From Pseudacidovorax intermedius (GTDB taxonomy: Bacteria > Pseudomonadota > Gammaproteobacteria > Burkholderiales > Burkholderiaceae_C): a stretch of 64,000 nucleotides of DNA. Of the stretch, positions 8,056-15,332 are shown one piece after another. The notes under the pieces are model-generated. The model did no database searches, was not told the origin of the DNA, and was given only the letters and a program-made list of their open reading frames with translations. Position 1 is the stretch's first letter, and the number at the start of each line of letters is the position of its first letter. The position numbers and the translations under genes were made by a program. Location of the stretch: NCBI RefSeq assembly GCF_003350475.1, contig NZ_QQAV01000011.1, positions 1-64,000 on the forward strand, written 5' to 3'.

Positions 8056-9726
8056 ATGAACCCCTTTGTCACGCACGAAGTCTTCAACCAGCCCGAGCCG
8101 CTGGTCGACTACGACCTGTTCGCCACGAATCGCGCGCTGCAGGACGCCCTGCGCTTCAACGCGCCTGGGCTGGAGCTCGCGCCACTGCAGGCGCTGGGCC
8201 GCGAAGTGGGCACGGCGGCGATGCAGCGGCATGCGCGCCTGGCCAATGTGCACACGCCGGTGCTGCACACGCACGACCGCTTCGGGCGGCGCATCGACGA
8301 GGTGGAGTTCCATCCCAGCTACCACGCGCTGATGACGGCCGCCGTGGGCGCAGGCCTGCACGGCACGCCGTGGGCCGAGGCCGGCGATCCGGTTGCAGCC
8401 GGAGCGGGCCGCTCCCCGCATGTTCAGCGGGCCGCGGGCTTCATGCTCTTCACCGAGCTGGAGCCCTCGATGCTGTGCCCCATCTCCATGACCTACGCGG
8501 CCACACCCGGCCTGCGCGGCAACGCGGCCATCTACGCCGACTGGGCGGCCAAGCTTCAGAGCCGCTGGTACGACCCGCAGCTGGCCGTCTGGCGCGACAA
8601 GCCGGGCGTGACCATGGGCATGGGCATGACCGAGAAGCAGGGCGGCTCGGACGTGCGGGCCAACACCACGCAGGCGGTGCGCGACGGCGCCGATGCCTGG
8701 GGCGAGCGCTATGTGCTGACCGGCCACAAGTGGTTCTTCTCGGCGCCCATGTGCGATGCCTTCCTGGTGCTGGCGCAGGCGCCGGCCGGGCTGACCTGCT
8801 TCTTCCTGCCGCGGGTGCTGCCGGATGGCACGCGCAACGCACTGCGCATCCAGCGCCTGAAGGACAAGCTGGGCAACAAGGCCAATGCCAGTTCCGAGGT
8901 CGAGTTCCACGGCGCCACGGCCTGGCTGGTGGGCGAGGAGGGCCGCGGCGTGCCGCAGATCCTCGAGATGGGCACCATGACCCGGCTCGACTGCTCGCTG
9001 GGCACCAGTGGTCTGATGCGCCAGGCACTGGCCCAGGCCCTCAATCACACGGCGCAGCGCAGCGCCTTCGGCAAGCCGCTGATCGAGCAGCCGCTGATGA
9101 AGAACGTGCTGGCCGACATGGCGCTCGAAAGCGAGGCAGCGGTGGCCCTGTCGATCCGCCTCGCGCGCGCCTTCGACCGTGCGCAGGACCCGCGCGAGCG
9201 CCTGCTGGCCCGCGTGCTCACGCCCATCGCCAAGTTCTGGATCTGCAAGCGCGGCGCCGCGCTGGCGCAGGAGGCCATGGAATGCCTGGGCGGCAATGGC
9301 TATGTGGAGGAGGGCGGCGAGGGCGTACTGGCCCGCATCTACCGCGAGATGCCGGTCAACTCCATCTGGGAGGGCGCCAGCAACATCATGGCCATCGACC
9401 TGCTGCGCGCCTTGCGCAAGGGCGACATCGCCGCCGCGCTGGCCGAAGAGTTGAAGCCGGCCCGCGGCGCGCATCCCGCGCTCGACCGACTGATGGACGC
9501 CCTGCCCACGCGCGTGGAAGCCATGGCCACCGAGACGCAGGCCCGTCGCCTGGCGCAGGACGTGGCGCTGGCCGTGCAGGCGGCCTTGCTGGTGCAGACG
9601 GCGCCGGCGGCGGTGCACGAGGCCTTCTGCGCCTCTCGTATCGGTGGCGACTGGGGCCAGACTTTCGGCACACTGGGCGAAGGCGCCGATTTCGACGCCA
9701 TCCTGGCCCGGGCCATGCCGCGCTGA
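8056..9726 (+). CDS. acyl-CoA dehydrogenase, AidB-like
   Basis: A 556-aa acyl-CoA dehydrogenase of the AidB subgroup: long N-terminal region, GMGMTEKQGGSDVRANTT flavin-contact loop, LGGNGYVEEG and YREMPVNSIWEGASNIM near the C-terminus. E. coli AidB (about 541 aa) belongs to the adaptive response to alkylation and also has weak isovaleryl-CoA dehydrogenase activity (family knowledge). No ada or alkA is adjacent; the context is beta-oxidation, so a metabolic role is likelier. A GGAGGCAGGC stretch precedes the ATG. It may act on branched-chain acyl-CoA. Confidence 0.9.
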   Translation: MNPFVTHEVFNQPEPLVDYDLFATNRALQDALRFNAPGLELAPLQALGREVGTAAMQRHARLANVHTPVLHTHDRFGRRIDEVEFHPSYHALMTAAVGAGLHGTPWAEAGDPVAAGAGRSPHVQRAAGFMLFTELEPSMLCPISMTYAATPGLRGNAAIYADWAAKLQSRWYDPQLAVWRDKPGVTMGMGMTEKQGGSDVRANTTQAVRDGADAWGERYVLTGHKWFFSAPMCDAFLVLAQAPAGLTCFFLPRVLPDGTRNALRIQRLKDKLGNKANASSEVEFHGATAWLVGEEGRGVPQILEMGTMTRLDCSLGTSGLMRQALAQALNHTAQRSAFGKPLIEQPLMKNVLADMALESEAAVALSIRLARAFDRAQDPRERLLARVLTPIAKFWICKRGAALAQEAMECLGGNGYVEEGGEGVLARIYREMPVNSIWEGASNIMAIDLLRALRKGDIAAALAEELKPARGAHPALDRLMDALPTRVEAMATETQARRLAQDVALAVQAALLVQTAPAAVHEAFCASRIGGDWGQTFGTLGEGADFDAILARAMPR

Positions 9727-9787
9727 GCGGACCCTTTGCCGGGCCGCATCGTCGGTCCGGCGCACCGTTCTTCGCATCCGACCCACG

Positions 9788-9822
9788 CAGCGGCCTGCGC
9801 CGCTGAATCCGGCGTCACGCCG
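9788..9822 (+). terminator. double hairpin between acyl-CoA dehydrogenase and GST genes
   Basis: Two perfect hairpins lie back to back: CAGCGGC / GCCGCTG (9788-9805, 4-nt loop) and CGGCG / CGCCG (9810-9822, 3-nt loop), followed by CCGTCCTTTTCC. This may be a terminator or attenuator that lowers expression of the following GST. The tail is not a clean T-run, so confidence is limited. Confidence 0.35.
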
Positions 9823-9843
9823 CCGTCCTTTTCCGGAGTCCCC

Positions 9844-10785
9844 ATGGCAGACATCATCCTGCACCACTACGCCGCCTCGCCCTTCTCGGAGAAGGTGCGC
9901 CTGCTGCTCGGCCACAAGAAGCTGGCCTGGAAGTCGGTCATCATTCCCTCGGTCATGCCAAAGCCCGACCTGGTGGCGCTGACCGGTGGCTACCGCCGCA
10001 CGCCGGTGCTGCAGGTGGGGGCCGACGTGTATTGCGACACGGCGCTGATCGCCGATGTGCTGGAGCACCTGCAGCCCGAGCCTACGCTCTACCCGGAGCC
10101 CGAGAAGGGCCTGGCCCGCATCGTGGCCCAGTGGGCCGACAGCACGCTGTTCTGGGCCGCCATGGCCTGGAACCTGCAGCCCAAAGGCGCGGCCGAACTC
10201 TTCGCCAGCCTGCCGGCCGAGGCGGCCAAGGCCTTCGGGGAAGACCGTGGCAAGATGACCGCCGGCAACATGGCGCGCATCAAGCCGGCCGATGCCGCTG
10301 CGGCGTACAAGAACTACCTGCGGCGCCTGTCCGACATGCTGGACGACCGCAGCCACCTGCTCGGCGAGGTGCCCTGCATCGCCGACTTCGCGGCTTACCA
10401 CCCGCTCTGGTACACCAGCCGCGTCAATGCCGTGAAGTCCATCCTGCAGCTCACGCCGGCCGTGGTCGACTGGATGGACCGCATCAAGGCCATCGGCCAT
10501 GGCAGCTTCGAGAAGATCGCCTCGGCCGATGCGCTGGCGATCGCCAAGGCCGCCGCACCCAAGACCCTGCTGACCGACAGCACCTTCCAGGACGACCACG
10601 GCATCCCGCTGGGCAGCGCGGTGACCATCCGTGCCGAAAGCTTCGGCCTCGAAGAGACCGCCGGCACGCTGGTGGCCGCCACGCGTACGCACTTCACGCT
10701 GGCCCGCGAGGATGAGCGCGCGGGTTCGCTGCACGTGCACTTTCCGCGCACCGGCTACGTGCTGAAGGCGGCGGACGCGGGCTGA
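9844..10785 (+). CDS. glutathione S-transferase-like protein with C-terminal extension
   Basis: The N-terminus (about 1-80) is a GST thioredoxin fold: HHYAASPFSEKVRLLLGHK and RRTPVLQVGADVYCDTALI. A helical GST C-domain follows to about residue 225. The protein is 313 aa, roughly 90 longer than usual GSTs. The extra tail (about 235-313) looks beta-rich, with alternating hydrophobic residues (SAVTIRAESFG, GTLVAATRTHFTL, SLHVHFPRTGYVL). ATG 9844 follows a CGGAG site. Function is unknown; possibly detoxification of a reactive acyl or enone intermediate of the cluster. Confidence 0.85.
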   Translation: MADIILHHYAASPFSEKVRLLLGHKKLAWKSVIIPSVMPKPDLVALTGGYRRTPVLQVGADVYCDTALIADVLEHLQPEPTLYPEPEKGLARIVAQWADSTLFWAAMAWNLQPKGAAELFASLPAEAAKAFGEDRGKMTAGNMARIKPADAAAAYKNYLRRLSDMLDDRSHLLGEVPCIADFAAYHPLWYTSRVNAVKSILQLTPAVVDWMDRIKAIGHGSFEKIASADALAIAKAAAPKTLLTDSTFQDDHGIPLGSAVTIRAESFGLEETAGTLVAATRTHFTLAREDERAGSLHVHFPRTGYVLKAADAG

Positions 10786-10920
10786 CCGCAACCAGGGCGG
10801 TTGGCGGCCAGTCCGTCAACGTCGCCTGCAGGACAGCCATGGAGCACCGCGGGCGCTCCAATCGCTCGCACAGCGGCTTTCATCCGCATTCCAGAGACAA
10901 CGGCAAAAGGACCGACTTCC

Positions 10921-11835
10921 ATGATTCAGGACTTCCACGGCAAGACCGCGGTGCTGACCGGCGCCGCATCCGGCTTCGGCCTCGAGTGCGCGCGCATCGG
11001 CGCGGCGCGCGGCATGAACCTCGTGCTGGTCGACGTGCAGCAGGATGCGCTCGACAAGGCCGAGGCCGAGATGAAGGCCGCCGGCGTGCAGGTGATGGCG
11101 CGCAAGGTGGATGTCTCCAGCGCCGCCGAAATGGAGGCGCTGGCCGCCGCAGTGAAGGAGCGCTTCGGCGCGCCGCATTTCGTCTTCAACAACGCGGGCG
11201 TGGGCGCCGGCGGCCTGGTGTGGGAGAACACCGTGGCCGACTGGGAATGGGTGCTGGGCGTGGACCTGTGGGGCGTGGTGCACGGCGTGCGCCTGTTCGT
11301 GCCCATGATGCTGGAGGCCGCCGAGAAGGATCCGGCCTACCGCGGCCACATCACCAACACGGCCAGCATGGCCGGGCTGCTGACGCCGCCCAACATGGGC
11401 ATCTACAACGCCGCCAAGGCCGCGGTGGTGAGCCTGACCGAGACCATGTACCAGGACCTGCGCCTGGTGACCGACCAGGTGGGCGCCAGCCTGCTGTGCC
11501 CCTACTTTGTGCCCACCGGCATCACCCACAGCGAGCGCAACCGTCCCGGTGGTTCGCTCGCGCAGGGCCAGCTGACCAAGAGCCAGCTCATCGGCCAGGC
11601 CATGACCGAGAAGGCCGTCACCAGCGGCAAGGTCACGGCGGCCGAGGTGGCACACAAGGTCTTCCAGGCCATCAGCGACAACCAGTTCTACGTCTTCAGC
11701 CACACGGGCGCCAAGGCCCTGGGCAACGTGAAGAGCCGCATGGAGAACATCGTGGCCATCCAGAACCCGGCCGATCCCTTCCTGGAGCGGCCGGAGGTGG
11801 GGGCGCAGTTGAAAGCGCAACTGCGCGGGGGGTGA
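10921..11835 (+). CDS. SDR family oxidoreductase
   Basis: Classical SDR of 304 aa: TGAASGFG (13-20) nucleotide motif, D38 in LVLVDVQQ suggesting NAD(H), NNAGVG (90-95), and catalytic S149, Y162, K166 (YNAAK). The C-terminus is about 45 residues longer than the minimal SDR, as in members acting on larger substrates. It is the last gene of the plus-strand acyl-CoA cluster, 135 nt after the GST-like gene, and faces the convergent aldo/keto reductase. A 3-hydroxyacyl or alcohol substrate is likely but unproven. Confidence 0.9.
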   Translation: MIQDFHGKTAVLTGAASGFGLECARIGAARGMNLVLVDVQQDALDKAEAEMKAAGVQVMARKVDVSSAAEMEALAAAVKERFGAPHFVFNNAGVGAGGLVWENTVADWEWVLGVDLWGVVHGVRLFVPMMLEAAEKDPAYRGHITNTASMAGLLTPPNMGIYNAAKAAVVSLTETMYQDLRLVTDQVGASLLCPYFVPTGITHSERNRPGGSLAQGQLTKSQLIGQAMTEKAVTSGKVTAAEVAHKVFQAISDNQFYVFSHTGAKALGNVKSRMENIVAIQNPADPFLERPEVGAQLKAQLRGG

Positions 11836-11904
11836 GCGGGACAGCCTTCGGAGGAGGGCACGCTTGCAGGCGAGAAAGGCCGAGGTCGCCGCGCGCGCCT
11901 GGCC

Positions 11905-12945
11905 TCAACCCAGCGGCACGGCCGGCGGCGCCAGCTCGGTGAACTGGCCGTTCCAGTACGGGTAGTAGGGATAGGGCGGCGTCACCGCGCTGGCCGCGTC
12001 CAGGCGGGCCATCTGCGCGGCGCTCAGCTGCCAGCCGATGGCGCCGAGGTTCTGGCGCAGTTGCGTCGCGTCGCGCGCGCCGATGAGCACGCTGCTTACC
12101 GTGGGCCGCTGCAGCAGCCAGTTGATGGCGATCTGGGGCAGGTTGCGACCCGTTTCCTGCGCCACGGTGTCCATGGCCTCGACGACGCGGAACAGGCGCT
12201 CGTCCTCCACCGGCGGTGCGAAGCCGGCCGTCTGGTGAAGGCGGCTGCCTTCGGGCAGCGGCTGGCCGCGACGGATGCGGCCCGTCAGCCGGCCCCAGCC
12301 CAGCGGGCTCCAGACGATGGCGCCGAGGCCCTGGTCGATGCCCAGTGGCATCAGCTCCCATTCGTAGTCGCGGCCCACGAGCGAGTAGTAGGTCTGGTTG
12401 GCGACGAAGCGCTCCGTGCCGAGCCGATCGGCCGCGGCCAGTGCCTTCATCAGCTGCCAGCCCGCGAAGTTGGAGGCGCCGATGCTGCGCACCTTGCCGC
12501 TGCGCACCAGGTCGTCCAGCGTGCGCAGCATCAGCTCCACCGGCGTGGCGGCGTCGAAGGCATGCAGTTGCAGCAGGTCGATGTGCTCGGTGCGCAGCCG
12601 GCGCAGCGCGGCCTCCACGCCGCCGATCAGGTGGTGGCGCGACCAGCCGCGGTCGTTGGGCGCGGGCCCGGCGGGCAGCGTGAGCTTGGTCGACAGAATG
12701 GCCTCGTGCCGCCGGCCTTGCAGCGCCTCGCCCAGCACGCGTTCGGAGGCCCCGTCGGAGTAGACGTCGGCCGTGTCGAAGAGCGAGACGCCGGCCTCCA
12801 GGCAGATGGCGATCATTTCGCGAGCCTCGTCCACGTCGGTGCGGCCCCAGGCGCTGAAGAGCGGCCCTTGCCCGCCGAAGGTGCCGGCGCCAAAGCCAAG
12901 CACGGGGACGCGGAAGCCGGAGCGGCCAAGCAGTCGGTGTTCCAT
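11905..12945 (-). CDS. aldo/keto reductase
   Basis: A 346-aa TIM-barrel NADPH-dependent aldo/keto reductase. The catalytic tetrad is recognisable: Asp in SLFDTADVYSDGASE, Tyr in the same segment, Lys in ILSTKLTL, and His in DLLQLHAFDAATP. YSLVGRDYEWEL and GASNFAGWQL are family signatures. It lies 25 nt downstream of the MFS exporter gene on the same strand, so both are likely cotranscribed and controlled by the divergent LysR gene. The substrate is unknown. Confidence 0.92.
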   Translation of the reverse strand: MEHRLLGRSGFRVPVLGFGAGTFGGQGPLFSAWGRTDVDEAREMIAICLEAGVSLFDTADVYSDGASERVLGEALQGRRHEAILSTKLTLPAGPAPNDRGWSRHHLIGGVEAALRRLRTEHIDLLQLHAFDAATPVELMLRTLDDLVRSGKVRSIGASNFAGWQLMKALAAADRLGTERFVANQTYYSLVGRDYEWELMPLGIDQGLGAIVWSPLGWGRLTGRIRRGQPLPEGSRLHQTAGFAPPVEDERLFRVVEAMDTVAQETGRNLPQIAINWLLQRPTVSSVLIGARDATQLRQNLGAIGWQLSAAQMARLDAASAVTPPYPYYPYWNGQFTELAPPAVPLG

Positions 12946-12970
12946 GGTTGTTTCTCCTGGGGTGTGAAGG

Positions 12971-14164
12971 TCAGGCGTTGCAGCGGCGCGGCGCGGAAGG
13001 CGTGTCGGCGGACAGGCGACGACGCTGCATCGCCCGGCTGACCAGCGCCAGCGCCAGCCCGGCCAGCGTGAGCCCGGCGGCTGCGGGACCGAGGCCCTGC
13101 AGCCCGGGCCCGTGGTCGATGACTGCGCCGCCCACCCACGCGCCCAGGGCGTTGCCCAGATTGAAGGCGGCGATGTTCAGGCTGGACGCGAGGTTCTGAC
13201 CCGCGCCGGCCGCCTGCTCCAGCATGCGGGCCTGCAGCGGCGCGGCGGTGGCGAAGGCAGCCACGCCGAGGGCGGCCAGGAAGACCGCCGCCGTCACCCG
13301 ATGCGGCATGGTGAGCGGGGCCAGCGCCAGCACCACGGCCAGCGCGAGCAGGGTGCCGATCACGGCCGGCATCGGCGCCCGGTCGGCCAGCCGGCCGCCC
13401 AGGATGTTGCCCACCGCCAGCCCACCGCCGAAGACCAGCAACAGCGGCGACACGGCCGCGACGGACAGGCCGGTCACCTGCGTCAGCACCGGCTGCACGT
13501 AGGTGTAGAAGGCGAACACGCCGCCGAAGCCCAGGATGGTGATGGCCAGGCTCAGCCACACCTGCGGCCGGGCCAGCACCGACAGTTCCTCGGCCAGCGT
13601 GGCGGGCACCTCGGCCTGCACCTGCCGCGGCACGAAGCGCATCAGCACCGCGAGCGCGACCACGCCGACCACGGTCACGGCCCAGAAGGCGGCGCGCCAG
13701 CCCCATTGCAGCCCGATCCAGGCGCCGGCCGGCACGCCCAGCAGCGTGGCGGCCGTGAGGCCGGTGAACATCAGCGCGATGGCCGAGGCCCGGCGCTCGG
13801 GCGGGACCAGGCCGGCGGCCACCACGGCGCCGACGCCGAAGAAGGTGCCGTGCGCCAGCGAGGTCAGCACCCGGGCGGCCATCAGCGTGGCGTAGTCGGG
13901 CGCCAGGGCGCAGGCGATGTTGCCGGCGGTGAACACGCCCATCAGCGCGATCAGCACCGTGCGCCGCGGCAGGCGCCGCGTGGCCAGCGTGAGCACCGGC
14001 GCGCCGACGGCGACGCCCAGCGCATAGCCGGAAATGAGCAGGCCGGCCGCCGTGATGGACACGCGCAGGTCGGCCGCGACCTGCTGCAGCAGGCCCATGA
14101 TGACGAATTCGGTGGTGCCGATGCCAAAGGCGCCGGCGGTGAGGGCAAGAAGTGCGAGAGGCAT
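12971..14164 (-). CDS. MFS transporter, DHA1 family (AraJ-like)
   Basis: A 397-aa membrane protein with about 12 hydrophobic segments. It opens with LALTAGAFGIGTTEFVIMGLL, typical of the arabinose-efflux-like DHA1 group (GTTEFVIMGLL shown). The loop 2-3 motif A is degenerate (TRRLPRRTVL). It is probably a proton-driven exporter of a small hydrophobic or sugar-like molecule. It is divergent from the LysR gene with only 32 nt between the annotated starts and is followed by the aldo/keto reductase. Confidence 0.9.
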   Translation of the reverse strand: MPLALLALTAGAFGIGTTEFVIMGLLQQVAADLRVSITAAGLLISGYALGVAVGAPVLTLATRRLPRRTVLIALMGVFTAGNIACALAPDYATLMAARVLTSLAHGTFFGVGAVVAAGLVPPERRASAIALMFTGLTAATLLGVPAGAWIGLQWGWRAAFWAVTVVGVVALAVLMRFVPRQVQAEVPATLAEELSVLARPQVWLSLAITILGFGGVFAFYTYVQPVLTQVTGLSVAAVSPLLLVFGGGLAVGNILGGRLADRAPMPAVIGTLLALAVVLALAPLTMPHRVTAAVFLAALGVAAFATAAPLQARMLEQAAGAGQNLASSLNIAAFNLGNALGAWVGGAVIDHGPGLQGLGPAAAGLTLAGLALALVSRAMQRRRLSADTPSAPRRCNA

Positions 14165-14196
14165 GATGGCCGAGACTGTGATCTGATCGCGCCACG

Positions 14197-15186
14197 ATGA
14201 CTAGGACGCTCTCTGGACAAGCAGCTGTGAAGCCAATTCACAAATCGGCCCCCGCGCGGGTCGAGGTCAACCGCGCTGGCGAACTGGAGGCCTTTGTGCA
14301 GGTGGTGGACCGGGGCGGCTTCTCGGCCGCAGCCCGGCACCTGGGCCTGACGCCCTCGGCCATCAGCAAGCTGGTGGCGCGGCTGGAAGCGCGCCTCTCG
14401 GTGCAACTGGTGCACCGCTCCACCCGCAAGCTGCAGCTCACGGCCGAAGGGCAGCTCTTCTACGAGCGCGGCCTGCGTGTGCTGGCCGACCTGGACGAGG
14501 CCGAACGCTGCGTCGGGGCCGGCTCTGCACCGCGCGGACGGGTCAGCATCAACGCCAGCATTCCCTTCGGACATCGGCTGCTTCTGCCGCTGGTGCCGCG
14601 GCTCCTGGAGGCCTACCCGGAGCTGCAGGTGGACATGGTGCTGACCGACCGCGTGGTCGACCTGATGGAGGAGCGCTGCGACATCGCGATCCGCTGGGGC
14701 AAGCTGCCGCCTTCCGATCTGGTGGGCCGGCTGCTGGGCCACACGGCGCAGGCCATCGTCGGTTCACCCGACTACCTGGCGCGGCACGGAACGCCCACCA
14801 CGGTGGAGGCGCTCGCGCGCCACAACCGTCTGGGCTCGACCTATCGCCGCAACGTGCCCGACTGGCCTCTGGTCGTCGATGGCCGTGCGGTCGCCATGCC
14901 GGTGGTGGGCAGCGCCCGCGCCAGCGATGGTGCGGCCCTTCGCCTGCTGGCGCTGGAAGGCGTGGGGCTGGCGCGCCTGTCCGTCTATCACGTGCTGCCC
15001 GACCTGCGCGCGGGGCGTCTGGTGCCGGTGATGGAGGCGTTCAATCCGCACGAGCTTGAGCCGCTGCATGCCGTCTATCTGGGGCGACCGGGGCGGCTGC
15101 CGGCGCGGGTGCGGGCGGTGCTGGACTTCCTGGCCGCGCATGCGGATTTCGAGGGTGCGGACCGGGTGCCGGTGGCTGCGGCCTGA
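14197..15186 (+). CDS. LysR family transcriptional regulator
   Basis: A 329-aa LysR-type activator/repressor. The winged HTH is at about 30-90 (FVQVVDRGGFSAAARHLGLTPS, partly given: GGFSAAARHLGLTPS), followed by the substrate-binding domain. The start is uncertain: ATG 14197 and GTG 14227 are in frame, and no start codon lies between there and the HTH. The N-terminus is about 30 residues longer than usual and its DNA contains a perfect inverted repeat (14226-14242) that looks like a LysR operator. It probably controls the divergent MFS/aldo-keto reductase pair and itself. Confidence 0.9.
   Translation: MTRTLSGQAAVKPIHKSAPARVEVNRAGELEAFVQVVDRGGFSAAARHLGLTPSAISKLVARLEARLSVQLVHRSTRKLQLTAEGQLFYERGLRVLADLDEAERCVGAGSAPRGRVSINASIPFGHRLLLPLVPRLLEAYPELQVDMVLTDRVVDLMEERCDIAIRWGKLPPSDLVGRLLGHTAQAIVGSPDYLARHGTPTTVEALARHNRLGSTYRRNVPDWPLVVDGRAVAMPVVGSARASDGAALRLLALEGVGLARLSVYHVLPDLRAGRLVPVMEAFNPHELEPLHAVYLGRPGRLPARVRAVLDFLAAHADFEGADRVPVAAA
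14226..14242. promoter_or_regulatory. candidate LysR operator TGTGAA-N5-TTCACA
   Basis: Perfect 6-bp inverted repeat with a 5-bp spacer, 62 bp upstream of the MFS start codon and inside the first codons annotated for the LysR gene. Its symmetry and divergent-gene position fit a LysR-type regulatory site; binding is inferred. Confidence 0.5.
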
Positions 15187-15228
15187 ACACTGTCTTCGCG
15201 CGCGATCCCGGTCACTCGACGCTGTCGC

Positions 15229-15274
15229 GCTGAGCGGGTCGAAGGGCTTGTGCCCCGGCTTCGAGAGGCTCAGC
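15229..15274. repeat. REP-like inverted repeat / possible bidirectional terminator
   Basis: Imperfect inverted repeat: arm 15229-15244 and arm 15259-15274 match at 13 of 16 positions (GCTGAGC...TCGAAG type) around a 14-nt loop. It lies between the convergent LysR and histidine-kinase genes. The GGCTTCGAGAGGCTCAGC flavour resembles short palindromic repeats scattered in beta-proteobacterial genomes (recalled, not searched). Confidence 0.5.
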
Positions 15275-15332
15275 CCGAACGGTTCTTGAATGATCGGCCG
15301 GCATCGGCCGCGGCGCGGCGCAGCACGGGGTT

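Noticed and set aside
7738-10791. Antisense open frame of 1017 codons opposite the reductase, AidB-like and GST genes
   Set aside because: Its composition (His, Gln, Arg, Gly-rich, no domain) is that of the complement of G+C-rich coding DNA; all plus-strand genes beneath it have recognisable families.
11836-11904. Terminator between the SDR and the aldo/keto reductase
   Set aside because: The 69-nt convergent gap has no stem longer than 4-5 bp.
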